From contig NZ_MWQY01000012.1 of the NCBI RefSeq assembly GCF_002087085.1, positions 99,419 through 163,418 on the forward strand: a stretch of DNA of 64,000 nucleotides. The letters run 5' to 3'. Positions 1 to 8,685 of this stretch are shown in pieces; within the stretch, counting starts at the first letter, position 1; every line of letters starts with the position of its first letter. A program made the translations under genes and the position numbers. A model generated the notes under the pieces. It searched no databases. It had not been told where the DNA came from and saw only the letters and a program-made list of their open reading frames with translations. This stretch comes from Marispirochaeta aestuarii. Lineage in GTDB: Bacteria > Spirochaetota > Spirochaetia > JC444 > Marispirochaetaceae.

Positions 1-246
1 GCCACGCCCATTGCGGTTATTGCTTTCGGCGGCGCTGATGGCAGCGGAAGTTCCATTGTCACAGGCTTTTTCCTTGCGACAGGCAAGGGTATCTGGCAAT
101 CAGTATTTTCTTCAAAAATAATTACGGAGACAGTTGATAAAATTCTTTCGCTGATTGTCGCCATTGTCATCATAAAGAGCGTACCGGAAAGTACGCTGGT
201 AAAATTTCCTCTTGGAATGAATAAAATTCAAATAAAGAAATCATAA
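1..246 (+). CDS. ECF transporter S component, C-terminal part (cut by window edge)
   Basis: Open from the first base, this frame encodes the last 81 residues of a hydrophobic protein ending in TAA at 244-246. The Gly-rich hydrophobic stretch and a second membrane segment near the C-terminus fit the last helices of a substrate-binding (S) subunit of an energy-coupling factor transporter. The main support is context: EcfT, EcfA1 and EcfA2 follow on the same strand. S components bind the vitamin or other micronutrient in the membrane. The substrate cannot be told from this fragment. The call as an S component is moderately sure; the family is unassigned. Confidence 0.6.
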   Translation, partial: ATPIAVIAFGGADGSGSSIVTGFFLATGKGIWQSVFSSKIITETVDKILSLIVAIVIIKSVPESTLVKFPLGMNKIQIKKS

Positions 247-257
247 TTGTAGAGGTT

Positions 258-299
258 CCTCGAGGCGCGCACCTGAAACCAGGGGTGTACGCCTTGAGG
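258..299 (+). repeat. Inverted repeat/hairpin between S component and ecfT
   Basis: CCTCGAGGCG at 258 onward pairs with CGCCTTGAGG ending at 299, and inner CACC pairs with GGTG, leaving about 10 nt of loop. There is no T run after it, so it is more likely an mRNA processing or stabilising hairpin that sets the ratio of S component to EcfT than a terminator. Confidence 0.45.
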
Positions 300-338
300 T
301 TCAGCTGATGTTTTTGCGGAGCCTGGGGAGAATCTGAA

Positions 339-1088
339 TTGAATTCGAAAAGCTGTCTATCGAAATTGTATCCCGTATCCAAGCTGACTGCAGCTCTGGT
401 CATCGCCCTTACCGGGGTCCTGATTCAATGGGATCTTTTTGGCTATGTGGTGGTTCTGCCCCTGCTGTTTATCCTGGCGGCGGCGGACGGAAAGTTAAAA
501 AGTTTCTTCGTAAAGATGTACGGAATGCTTGTTTTCCTTGCGATAACCATCTTCCTTATAAAAGGATTGTTTCATCCCTCGGAGGATATTCTGTTCTCGT
601 TCTGGATAATAAAAATCAAGACCGAGGGAGCCAGAGATGCCCTGAGACTGATATCGCGGGTAATCAGCATAGCCGGGGCGCTGCTGCTGTTTTTCGAGAC
701 CACAGACCTTGAGGATTTTATGGTATCTCTCGTCAAGCTCGGTATGCCGTATACCGCTGCGTACATATTCTTATCCACCCTTCAGATTGTTCCTGATCTG
801 ATTAAACGGAGCAAAACCATCATGCAGGCCCAGAGGGCAAGGGGAATCGAGACCGAGGGGAATGTGCTGGTACGGACAAAAGCCTTTATTCCGGTTATCA
901 GTCCTCTGATAATCTCCTCGATCACTGAAATCGAGGACCGGGTAATAACCCTTGAATCCCGGGCTTTTTCCGTAAAGGGAAAACGGATATTTCTTGTGGA
1001 ACCGAGGGCTGGAGCGGTCGACTATATGATCGGCGGTGTTTTCCTTCTGGCCTTTGTAATCTTTCTATGGATGAGGTATTTCGCATGA
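339..1088 (+). CDS. ecfT: Energy-coupling factor transporter transmembrane protein EcfT
   Basis: EcfT couples ATP hydrolysis by the two EcfA subunits to movement of the S component in the membrane. The 249-residue protein has four to five hydrophobic segments (about 17-50, 60-78, 108-120, 135-155 and 228-246) and a long cytoplasmic coupling region. In that region the typical Ala-Arg-Gly motif is present at 167-169 (QRARGIE), with a second, variant motif at 207-210 (SRAF); these helices dock in the grooves of the ATPases. The start is a TTG at 339 with GGGGAG 8 nt upstream. The gene ends in an ATGA overlap with ecfA1, indicating translational coupling. Confidence 0.85.
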   Translation: MNSKSCLSKLYPVSKLTAALVIALTGVLIQWDLFGYVVVLPLLFILAAADGKLKSFFVKMYGMLVFLAITIFLIKGLFHPSEDILFSFWIIKIKTEGARDALRLISRVISIAGALLLFFETTDLEDFMVSLVKLGMPYTAAYIFLSTLQIVPDLIKRSKTIMQAQRARGIETEGNVLVRTKAFIPVISPLIISSITEIEDRVITLESRAFSVKGKRIFLVEPRAGAVDYMIGGVFLLAFVIFLWMRYFA

Positions 1089-1945
1089 AGGCCCTGGAGA
1101 TACGAGATGTGTCGTTCCGGTATCCGATCGGCAAAGATTTTGTTTTGAAGAATATATCCTTCTGTGTTGATCACGGAGAATTCCTCGCAGTTGTCGGTGC
1201 GAACGGTGGGGGAAAAACCACCCTCTGCAATATTCTGCGTGGATTTATTCCGGAGTTTCAGAACGGCTGTGATTTCTCCGGTGAAGTCCTCATCAACGGA
1301 AGAAAGATCTCCGATTACAGCAGCGGAGACCTGGCGCGAGAGGTCGGCTTTGTTTTTCAGAATCCCTTTATTCAGATCAGCGGAGTAAAGAAGACTGTAT
1401 TTGAAGAGATCGCCTTCGGTCTCGAGAACCTGGGAACGCCGAAAGAGGAAATGAGAAAAAGCGTAACGGATATTATCGAACTCCTGAGAATCGGAGATTT
1501 GAAGGATAAGCATCCCGCTGAATTGTCAGGAGGACAGCGGCAAAGGGTCGCGCTGGCATCCGTTCTTGTGATGAATCCGGACATCCTCATCATCGATGAA
1601 CCGACGTCTCAACTGGACCCCCAGGGAACTCAGGAAATCTTTGATATTATCAGAATCATGAAGGAACAGAATAAAACGATTATTCTTGTTGAGCACAAGA
1701 TCGACCTTATCAGCGAATACGCGGACAGGGTAATTCTTCTGAATGATAAAGGCATACTGATCGATGATACGGTGGATGCCGTACTCTCGGATAAAATCCT
1801 GTTGAACAACGGGGTCCCCATGCCGGAGATCGCGGAAGTTGCCGATATGTATCTTCAGTTAAAAGAAAAGAAAACAGATCGACTGCCTGTAAATATGGAA
1901 CAGGGAATACGGTTCTTTCGGGACAGCATGGGGGAAGTGAGTTAA
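1085..1945 (+). CDS. ecfA1: ECF transporter ATPase EcfA1
   Basis: This is the first of two ABC ATPases powering the ECF transporter. It has Walker A GANGGGKT (about 38-45), a Q loop in FQNPFIQI, a canonical LSGGQRQR signature, Walker B IIDEPTSQLD and a switch His in VEHKID. The ATG at 1085 is chosen over the one at 1067: it has GAGG 8 nt upstream, overlaps the ecfT stop by ATGA and gives an N-terminus of normal length (286 residues). The full signature here contrasts with the degenerate one in the partner EcfA2, so this subunit probably completes the catalytic site that uses EcfA2's Walker A and B. Confidence 0.88.
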   Translation: MKALEIRDVSFRYPIGKDFVLKNISFCVDHGEFLAVVGANGGGKTTLCNILRGFIPEFQNGCDFSGEVLINGRKISDYSSGDLAREVGFVFQNPFIQISGVKKTVFEEIAFGLENLGTPKEEMRKSVTDIIELLRIGDLKDKHPAELSGGQRQRVALASVLVMNPDILIIDEPTSQLDPQGTQEIFDIIRIMKEQNKTIILVEHKIDLISEYADRVILLNDKGILIDDTVDAVLSDKILLNNGVPMPEIAEVADMYLQLKEKKTDRLPVNMEQGIRFFRDSMGEVS

Positions 1946-2785
1946 ATGGAAGGTATCCTGGCGGAAAATATCACCTTTTCGTATCCTGACGGTTACACTG
2001 CGGTGGAGGATGTTTCTCTGCATATCAGTGCGGGAGAAAGTGTCGCGATTGTGGGGCAGAACGGGGCCGGTAAGACGACCATGGTAAAAATGTTCAATGC
2101 CCTTCTGAGACCGGCATCCGGAAGAATCCTGATCGACGGAAAGGATATCGCCGGTATGAGCACAGCGGCGGTATCCAAATTCGTAGGGTATGTGTTTCAG
2201 AATCCGGGGGATCAGATCTTCAACAATACAGTGTACAACGAGATCGCCTACATATTGCGGTATAACAAGTGTGATGCCGAGACACTGGACTCTCTTGTCC
2301 GGGATGCTGCTGAACTCTGCGGTATATCGGAATACCTGTCCATGAATCCCTATGATCTGCCCTTTTCATTACGCAAGTTTGTGACCATCGCGGTTGTAAT
2401 AGCCATGGGATCGAAATATATCATTCTCGACGAACCGACAGCTGGTCAGGACCTTGATGGTCTACACCGTCAGAGGGATATCATTCAGGAGCTGGTTGGT
2501 CGGGGAAAAACGATTATTACAATTACCCACGATATGCGTTTTGTCATAGAAAATTTCCAGAGGGTAATTGCCATGGCGGACAAACGTATTGTCGCCGATG
2601 CTCCACGGGAAGAACTGTTCTGGGATTTTGACGTACTTGAAAAATGTTCCCTCAAGCAGCCGAGGATTGCCGATCTGGCCCGGAATCTTGGTTTTCCGGG
2701 ACGCATAATCAGCAAGAAAGATTTTCTTGATCATGCGACGGAGGGAGAAAAAGCGGAATTCTGCAGTAATCAAAGAACGCAGTAA
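1946..2785 (+). CDS. ecfA2: ECF transporter ATPase EcfA2 with degenerate signature motif
   Basis: The second ABC ATPase of the module starts directly at the ecfA1 stop (TAAATG). It has Walker A GQNGAGKT (37-44), a Q-loop FQNPGDQIFN, Walker B IILDEPTAGQD with Glu163 and the switch His195 in ITHDM. The place of the ABC signature (about 138-143) reads LPFSLR instead of LSGGQ, so the signature is degenerate. Heterodimeric ABC ATPases often have one defective site, and this suggests an asymmetric EcfA1-EcfA2 pair. The length (279 residues) is normal. The operon seems to end here. Confidence 0.85.
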   Translation: MEGILAENITFSYPDGYTAVEDVSLHISAGESVAIVGQNGAGKTTMVKMFNALLRPASGRILIDGKDIAGMSTAAVSKFVGYVFQNPGDQIFNNTVYNEIAYILRYNKCDAETLDSLVRDAAELCGISEYLSMNPYDLPFSLRKFVTIAVVIAMGSKYIILDEPTAGQDLDGLHRQRDIIQELVGRGKTIITITHDMRFVIENFQRVIAMADKRIVADAPREELFWDFDVLEKCSLKQPRIADLARNLGFPGRIISKKDFLDHATEGEKAEFCSNQRTQ

Positions 2786-2849
2786 AATATCGCCCGGCCT
2801 TCAGGATCTTTGTATATTAGAAGAACAATAATCATTCTGGAGGCTTACT

Positions 2850-3059
2850 ATGAAAAAGAATATGGGTACCCTGGACCGCAGTATTCGAACGATTCTTGCC
2901 CTGCTTGTGGCCGTTCTCTATTTTACCGGTCAGATCAGCGGGACTGCCGCAATCATCCTGGGAATAATTGCTGTGGTTTTTCTTCTTACAAGTATTGTTT
3001 CTTTTTGTCCCCTGTATACCTTTCTTAAGATCGATACCACTGGAAAAAAGAGGGAATAA
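2850..3059 (+). CDS. DUF2892-type small inner-membrane protein
   Basis: A 69-residue protein with two hydrophobic helices (about 14-28 and 31-50) joined by a short turn, then a short SFCPLYTFLKI segment and a charged tail. This matches the DUF2892 family, the membrane part also found at the end of rhodanese YgaP. The N-terminal KKNMGTLDRSIRTI, with its conserved D-R, is typical. GGAGG lies about 8 nt before the ATG. Function is unknown; in YgaP the domain anchors a sulfurtransferase, but no rhodanese is fused or adjacent here. It appears monocistronic. Confidence 0.75.
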   Translation: MKKNMGTLDRSIRTILALLVAVLYFTGQISGTAAIILGIIAVVFLLTSIVSFCPLYTFLKIDTTGKKRE

Positions 3060-3111
3060 AGGGATATATTTCTGCACGTACTACCACCCTTCAGCTTGAA
3101 AGGCGGTTATT

Positions 3112-4197
3112 GTGGATTTTTACAAGAACCTTCCTGCCGGGGTATTTATCGGCTCTGTAAGCGCTCTGGAGCTCTATTACGGAAAAGAGCTGTCCGAACC
3201 GGTGAACCTTGTTCTGAGGGGAAGCCTTACGGATGTTGCCCGGGAATTTGACGATGTCGATTTTCCAGGTATAGAAGGCTGCGACGCTGTGGCCCGTTAT
3301 GAAGGGCATACCTGTTTGATCAGCTGTATCGACGAAGATGAACCCTTTCCCAGAATGCCGTTCTCGGTTCAGAATCTCTATTACGATCCACGGCGAAGGG
3401 TCTTTATGGACCCTCTGAATATTTATTATGACATCCGCCGCAGAGAACCCCGTCTGCTGGACGAGGTATGCTGCGATGAACAGACCGTAATCGAAGGCGC
3501 TCTGCTCTATTCCCGATTCAAATATCCACGAAACAGGTTTTACAGAGGCCTGGACTACAACTGGGAGCATATCTCAGTTTACGAACAGCGTTTGCTCTTG
3601 TCCCGGATACTTAAGGGTAAATACGCCCATCGGGGGCTGGATATCCTGATGCGCACCGGGTTTATTTCCACCCACTGGCCGGAACTGGCCCGTATGGATG
3701 CCACCGAACATGCCAAGGAGCATCATCCCGAGGGAAACGCCTGGGAACACACCCTGGAGACCTTCCGGTACCGGAAAAACACCGACCTTGCTCTCTCCCT
3801 CGGACTCCTGCTTCACGACGCCGGTAAACCGGCGGCAAAACGGAACGAAGGAAACACCTTTGACCGCCATGCTCAGATAGGAACCGGGATCGCCAGGCGA
3901 TTTCTGGAACGCCTCGAATTTGAAAGAGACCTGCAGGATGAGGTGGTTTTCCTGGTCCGGGAACACATGCTGCCCGCCTTTATTCCCCGGCTTCCCACCT
4001 ACCGGACCGAACGGAGCATGTCCTCCCCCTGGTTTCCGAAGCTTCTGGAGCTCTTCCGCTGCGACCTCTCCTCCACATTCCGCGGGCCGGAGAAATACTA
4101 CGAAGCCTGTACCACCTACCGAAGCTTCCTGAAATACCGGAAGAACCCCTTCAGGACTGCGGAAGGAAAAAAACAGCTGAGACTCTACGTTGAATAG
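3112..4197 (+). CDS. HD-domain protein related to CCA-adding/poly(A) polymerase family
   Basis: The C-terminal half holds an HD phosphohydrolase domain: EHHPEGNAWEH supplies the first His residues, LLLHDAGKP the His-Asp pair, DRHAQIG another His, and VREHMLP the last. This arrangement resembles the HD domain of bacterial tRNA nucleotidyltransferases. The N-terminal 150 residues look like the nucleotidyltransferase head but lack a clear GxGxxD...DxD catalytic motif (GSVSALELYY stands at its place), so nucleotidyl transfer is doubtful. The start is GTG at 3112 with a weak AAGGCGG site. It is likely a metal-dependent phosphohydrolase on nucleotides or RNA ends; the substrate is unknown. Confidence 0.6.
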   Translation: MDFYKNLPAGVFIGSVSALELYYGKELSEPVNLVLRGSLTDVAREFDDVDFPGIEGCDAVARYEGHTCLISCIDEDEPFPRMPFSVQNLYYDPRRRVFMDPLNIYYDIRRREPRLLDEVCCDEQTVIEGALLYSRFKYPRNRFYRGLDYNWEHISVYEQRLLLSRILKGKYAHRGLDILMRTGFISTHWPELARMDATEHAKEHHPEGNAWEHTLETFRYRKNTDLALSLGLLLHDAGKPAAKRNEGNTFDRHAQIGTGIARRFLERLEFERDLQDEVVFLVREHMLPAFIPRLPTYRTERSMSSPWFPKLLELFRCDLSSTFRGPEKYYEACTTYRSFLKYRKNPFRTAEGKKQLRLYVE

Positions 4198-4662
4198 GGG
4201 AATTTGGAACAGGTATGGGGAGGATGGGAAAGATACAGTAAGCGCCCATATCCTTATTTCTCGCTGCTACTCCGCGTCTCCCTTCTGCGTTACTCTGCGG
4301 CCTCTGCGTGATCCCTTCTCCCTGTAGTGGATCTCTTTTTCCGAATCGAGAAACATGGACAGTAAGAAAACCATGGAGTCGCTGAGAACACGGAGAAACA
4401 CAGAGGAAGTATGGAACAAAGATGGGGAGGATGGCCAGGATGGGTGTAGAAGTAGAAACTGATGATCCTGAACCTTGCGAGTTACGCACTTAGGTAAATC
4501 ACAGTCACAACTACTCCGCGTCCCCCTCTGCGCCCTCACCGACCTCTGCGCGGCCTTATTCCTCCGCGTCTCCCTTCTGCGTCCTCACCGTCCTCTGCGT
4601 AGTCCTAATCCTCAGCGTTACTCTGCGTCCTTTGCGGTCTCTGCGGCGTATCTTTTCGCACC
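4198..4662. repeat. Gene-free mosaic of short dispersed repeats
   Basis: This 465-bp spacer between two convergent genes holds no convincing gene. It is built of repeated words: CTCTGCG and its variants recur many times; the 21-bp unit beginning CTCCGCGTCTCCC occurs exactly at 4270-4290 and 4562-4582; a 23-bp unit beginning TGGAACA and ending GGGGAGGATGG occurs at 4205-4227 and, with three changes, at 4412-4434. A block of the type AACACGGAGAAACACAGAGG (from 4387) is inserted between them. Similar CTCTGCG-rich intergenic repeats are common in many bacterial genomes and are often mis-called as short ORFs. Confidence 0.7.
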
Positions 4663-5982
4663 TTACCCGAAGCTCTTCAGCAAATACTCCTTCAACGCTT
4701 CCAGGCTGTTCTCCACCATCACCGATTTCTTCTCGAGCTCCATGACCCCTGCCAGCTGTTCAGGTACAGGGGGCTTTTTGGCTGTGGCCTGCTCCACGAT
4801 CTCGGTAAATTTTCCCGGAGCGGCTGTCCCGAGGCTTATGATCTGCGGTTTTTCGTTTCCCCGGTAGGCTTCAAGAAAGCGTCTGGATGCCAGGTATCCC
4901 ACGGCAGTATGGGGGCACAGGAATTCCCCGGTCGCTTTTTCCACCTTCGCAATGGTCTCGAGGGTCTCGGCGTCGGTAACAGTGTCTCCGGTAATGACCG
5001 CGCTCATCTCTTCCCAGTCTCCCCCGAAAATTGCCAGAAGGCGTTCGAAATTGCTCGGATCACCCACGTCCATGGCGTTCGAGTAGGTCTGAACCGAGGG
5101 ACGGGGGGTAAAAATACTGGATTCCAGATACTCAGGGACCACATCGTTTACGTTGGTGGCGGCAATAAAACGTTCGACCTCAAGACCCCAGCTCCAGGCA
5201 AGAACTCCCGCAGTCAGGTTGCCGAAATTCCCCGAGGGGACGCAGAACAGAAGGGGCCTCTCATTCCGGGAGACCTGCGCGGCAGCCCAGATATAATAAA
5301 AGGACTGGGGCAGAAGCCGACCCAGGTTGATGGAGTTGGCGGAACTCAACAGAATACGATCGATCAGCTCCCCGTCCACAAAGGCCTCTTTAACCATGCG
5401 CTGACAGTCGTCAAAGGAGCCTTTAACCTCCAGGGCGCTGATGTTGCCCCCCAGGGTGGTCAGCTGTTTCTCCTGAAGGGGACTGACCCTGCCGGAGGGG
5501 TAGAGAATCACCACATCGATATTGGAGGATCCGTAAAAGGCCCGGGCTACGGCACTCCCGGTATCCCCGGAGGTGGCCGTCAGTATTACTGCCCTCTCGT
5601 CCCTTCCGGCGAGGATCGAATCCATAACCGCGGCGAGAAAGCTCGCACCGAAATCCTTGAAGGCGCAGGATGGTCCGTGAAACAGTTCCAGAATGGAGAG
5701 GTCCTCGTCCATCTTACGCAGAACCGGCGAAAAGGAAAACGCACGCTCGCAGACGGCTTGGGCCTCCTCCCTGCTGAACTCCTGGGGCAGCAGCGTGTGG
5801 AGGGTTCTTCCTGCAATCTCGGTAAAAGGGGTATCAGGAGAAAAGGAGCGGAAGAGTTCCCGCAGATCGGGGACTGTGTCGGGATGGTACAAGCCTCCGT
5901 CCGGAGCGAGGCCGCGGAATACCGCCTCCTTGAAGCTGATCTTCTTATCCGGCGACCGGGTACTGGCAAAGGCGATGGCCAT
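4663..5982 (-). CDS. thrC: Threonine synthase
   Basis: Converts O-phosphohomoserine to threonine with pyridoxal phosphate. The 439-residue protein has the ThrC N-terminal signature (FRGLAPDGGLYHP) and the PLP-binding Lys109 in GPSCAFKDFGASF. A Gly-rich phosphate-binding loop (TATSGDTGSAVA) follows, with further family motifs (VPSGNFGNLTAG). Length and motifs fit the long type I threonine synthases. The ATG at 5982 overlaps the upstream aspartate kinase stop codon as TAATG, so the two are translationally coupled in a threonine biosynthesis operon. Homoserine dehydrogenase and kinase are not in the window. Confidence 0.95.
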   Translation of the reverse strand: MAIAFASTRSPDKKISFKEAVFRGLAPDGGLYHPDTVPDLRELFRSFSPDTPFTEIAGRTLHTLLPQEFSREEAQAVCERAFSFSPVLRKMDEDLSILELFHGPSCAFKDFGASFLAAVMDSILAGRDERAVILTATSGDTGSAVARAFYGSSNIDVVILYPSGRVSPLQEKQLTTLGGNISALEVKGSFDDCQRMVKEAFVDGELIDRILLSSANSINLGRLLPQSFYYIWAAAQVSRNERPLLFCVPSGNFGNLTAGVLAWSWGLEVERFIAATNVNDVVPEYLESSIFTPRPSVQTYSNAMDVGDPSNFERLLAIFGGDWEEMSAVITGDTVTDAETLETIAKVEKATGEFLCPHTAVGYLASRRFLEAYRGNEKPQIISLGTAAPGKFTEIVEQATAKKPPVPEQLAGVMELEKKSVMVENSLEALKEYLLKSFG

Positions 5983-7370
5983 TACTGTACCTCCTCCAGA
6001 AATGCCTTATGCACGGCATTGAGTGCGGCGCTCCGGCTCTCCTGATGAATAACAAAGCTGATATTTCGCTCCGAGGATCCCTGGGCTATAGCGAGAACAT
6101 TGATGTTGGCCCGACCGAGAGCACTGAAAAGGCGGCCGGAAATTCCCGGGGTACCCCGCATGTTCTCACCCACCACGGCGATAATCTCCAGTTCATTTAC
6201 AAGCTCGATGCTCTGGATCATTCTGTAGCGCAGTTCCTCCGCCAGTTCGGTTTTCAGCGCGGCTACCGCAAGGGCTGCCTCTTTTTCACGGCAGACCATG
6301 CAGATGCTGTGCTCCGAGGAGGCCTGGGATATCATGATGATGTTTACCTTTGCGTGGGCCAGGGCACTGAAAACACGGGAAGCGACTCCGGGATGACCGA
6401 GCATGCCGCCGCCTTCGATGTTGATCAGGGCGACATTTTCAATGGAGGCAATGCCGGTAATGGGGGCTGATCCACCTTTGGCTCCGGCTGCGATCCTGGT
6501 CCCTGGAACGTCCGGATTCAGGGTGTTTTTAATATAGATGGAGATATTCTTGTCCACGGCGGGAAGCATGGTGTAGGGGTGAATGACCTCTGCCCCGAAA
6601 TAGGAAAGCTCCATGGCGTCTTCCAGGGATATCTCCGGCAGAACAAAGGCCGTCGGAACGAGCCTGGGGTCCGCTGAGAGTACGCCGTCCACATCGGTCC
6701 AGATTTCCACCCTGTCGGCATCGATGGCGGCTCCCACCAGGGAGGCGGTGTAGTCTGAGCCGTTGCGCCCGAGGGTGGTGGTGACGCCCTTCTCGGTACG
6801 GGCGATAAAGCCGGTAACGACGGCAATACCTTCCACCTTTGAAAGGGTCTGGCGGATCAGGGGATAACTGGCTTCAAAATCGACCTTTGCGTTGCCGTGG
6901 CTTGAATCGGTGACAATCATGCTGCGGGCGTCAACATACTGTGCCGGAGTTCCGCTGGCGCTGAGATACGAGGCAATCAGTCTGCAGTTTATTCGCTCAC
7001 CGAAGCTCATGATCATATCCATGGTTCTGACGGAACATTCCCTGACCAGTTCAACACCGTGGAGTATGTCGGATAGCTCGTCGAGAAGGGTTCCTATCTC
7101 CTTTTCAATGGTTTTCGCAGTATCGTTACCGAAAAGGGCGGCAATGGCTTCCTTCTGCCGGGTTTTTATTTCCTCAACCAGTCGCCGATAGGCGGGATCG
7201 CCCTTTTCTGCTGATGTCGCTGCGTCGATCAGCATATCGGTAATACCTTTCATGGCGGAGAAAACCAGGACGACTGGCTCCGAGGAAGCAGCCCTGCGGG
7301 CTATATCGCTTACATGCTGAATCTTTTCTGCATCTTTGACGGAACTTCCGCCGAATTTCATGACCTTCAT
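5982..7370 (-). CDS. lysC: Aspartate kinase
   Basis: Phosphorylates aspartate, the first step to lysine, threonine and methionine. The N-terminal KFGGSSV motif binds ATP; TTLGRNGSDYTASL and the following DVDGVLSADPR segment are typical of the amino-acid kinase fold. Two ACT domains fill the C-terminal third (each with a G-[MT]-x-G-x-x-[GS] turn), suggesting feedback control, probably by threonine given the coupling to thrC. Start: the ATG at 7370 is preferred (AGGA 6 nt upstream, first residues MKVMKFGGSS); a TTG two codons upstream is the alternative. It is monofunctional, with no homoserine dehydrogenase domain. Confidence 0.93.
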   Translation of the reverse strand: MKVMKFGGSSVKDAEKIQHVSDIARRAASSEPVVLVFSAMKGITDMLIDAATSAEKGDPAYRRLVEEIKTRQKEAIAALFGNDTAKTIEKEIGTLLDELSDILHGVELVRECSVRTMDMIMSFGERINCRLIASYLSASGTPAQYVDARSMIVTDSSHGNAKVDFEASYPLIRQTLSKVEGIAVVTGFIARTEKGVTTTLGRNGSDYTASLVGAAIDADRVEIWTDVDGVLSADPRLVPTAFVLPEISLEDAMELSYFGAEVIHPYTMLPAVDKNISIYIKNTLNPDVPGTRIAAGAKGGSAPITGIASIENVALINIEGGGMLGHPGVASRVFSALAHAKVNIIMISQASSEHSICMVCREKEAALAVAALKTELAEELRYRMIQSIELVNELEIIAVVGENMRGTPGISGRLFSALGRANINVLAIAQGSSERNISFVIHQESRSAALNAVHKAFLEEVQ

Positions 7371-7471
7371 GGGCAATCCTGTTGATAAGTGATTTGATCT
7401 GACTATACAAAATTACCGGGTAAAAAAAAAGAGTGGCACATACCCTTCTTCCTTGGTATGATTTGCATCGT

Positions 7472-8653
7472 ATGAGCCTTTTGTACCGGCTTTCAGCAGG
7501 TATATGCATTATAACCGTCTCATTTCTCCTTATTCATTGCAGTACAGGCCCCAATGTTGTTCCAGCTGTTCCTGTGCAGACGGATAAGGAGCTGAGTGAA
7601 GGGCAAGGCGGGGACCAGGTCTCCGGCACGGGGAATGCTGCGGATCGTTCCGAGGAGCTTTCCGGAGAGATACCTTCTGAAAAGGACCTGCAGAGCTTTG
7701 CATCTCTTCTGAATTCCGAAATACGACCGGTTCTGGATTACAACGGCAAGCCCCTGATGGAAACATGGCAGCGGGATGGCAGGATCTATGGTGCGGTACT
7801 CTGTGTACAGAATGACGGGGAGTATCGGTTTCCGGTTCTTTCTGATCTTTCACGCATGTACGAACAGGAGTCCCGGCAGTTTTTCTATGTGGCAAACATA
7901 CAAGGCTACAGAGGAAAGGTGTTTTTAGCCTATATAACGGAGCTGGGGGATTTCCCGGTTATCGATCGCTACTCGGCAGCTCCTTTCGGCAGCGCCTCGG
8001 CACCGGTGGCGCTCAATGTGGGGTTCCAGACCGGAGAAGGGGGAGAAGAAATTATCCTGTTCCTCAATGAGCGGGAAGCTGAATCCATCAGACTGCGCCA
8101 GAACTCTGCTTCCTATGCACAGCGGCGGGATCTGGACGGAGACGGCATTAATGATGTTCTTCTGTACGAGGCAATTTACGAAGAGGGAACCGGCAAGGAG
8201 ACCTTTGTATCCTGGTATCGCTGGGACGGTAAGGGTCTTTCCATCTACCAGACCACCACAATAGTCAGAAGACTTAATGAATATCTCCGGGGGGCTGCCG
8301 ATCTGCTGGAGGAACACAGCTTTGACCGTTTTATCTCCCGTTATGTCGCGCCTCCGGAAAAACAGTCGCTGCTGCTGACCCTTCCCTTTGAAGAGGCTTT
8401 TCACCGATTATTCTCCCCGGACAGGCAGATGTCCGTTCACGTTCCCCTGGATCGGGGTGCCTTTGCCTCGATACGGCGGGTAGCCTTCCCGAATATTCTT
8501 GAGAATCCCTTTAACGTGGCTGCGAAGGAGTACTCGGTGGAGCTGCCTGTCCATTTTATCGCTGATCGTGATTACCGCTATACCGTTCGTCTTCTGATGG
8601 ATTCCAATCCCTTCAAGGACCGTCCTTTCAATTTCGTTCCCCGGCAGCCTTGA
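7472..8653 (+). CDS. Predicted exported lipoprotein, unknown function
   Basis: A 393-residue protein with a lipoprotein signal peptide: basic start, hydrophobic stretch and a spirochaete-type lipobox LIHC at about residue 22, followed by a disordered acidic linker. The body has no family I recognise. One segment, DLDGDGINDV, is a calcium-binding-like loop of the FG-GAP/EF-hand kind. The ATG at 7472 is chosen because the lipobox fits it. No Shine-Dalgarno precedes it, but a TATGAT -10 lies at 7457-7462, only 9 nt upstream, so the message may be nearly leaderless. It is divergent from lysC and followed closely by murA. Confidence 0.6.
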   Translation: MSLLYRLSAGICIITVSFLLIHCSTGPNVVPAVPVQTDKELSEGQGGDQVSGTGNAADRSEELSGEIPSEKDLQSFASLLNSEIRPVLDYNGKPLMETWQRDGRIYGAVLCVQNDGEYRFPVLSDLSRMYEQESRQFFYVANIQGYRGKVFLAYITELGDFPVIDRYSAAPFGSASAPVALNVGFQTGEGGEEIILFLNEREAESIRLRQNSASYAQRRDLDGDGINDVLLYEAIYEEGTGKETFVSWYRWDGKGLSIYQTTTIVRRLNEYLRGAADLLEEHSFDRFISRYVAPPEKQSLLLTLPFEEAFHRLFSPDRQMSVHVPLDRGAFASIRRVAFPNILENPFNVAAKEYSVELPVHFIADRDYRYTVRLLMDSNPFKDRPFNFVPRQP

Positions 8654-8678
8654 ACAGCATCCAAGGCTAGGATAGATT
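8650..8678 (+). promoter_or_regulatory. Sigma-70 promoter of murA (leaderless start)
   Basis: TTGAAC at 8650-8655, a 17-bp spacer and TAGATT at 8673-8678. The -35 box overlaps the stop codon of the preceding lipoprotein gene. Only 7 nt separate the -10 box from the murA ATG, so transcription should begin at or next to the start codon. Confidence 0.6.
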
Positions 8679-8685
8679 TCTCAAT

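Noticed and set aside
4267..4867. Short frames within the repeat mosaic
   Set aside because: They translate repeated CTCTGCG-type DNA and change between copies; typical false ORFs.
4909..6045. 378-codon open frame on the plus strand
   Set aside because: Antisense to thrC, no recognisable protein features.
7434..7450. TGGCAC resembling a sigma-54 -24 element before the lipoprotein gene
   Set aside because: No GC at the required -12 position; the TATGAT box explains the site better.
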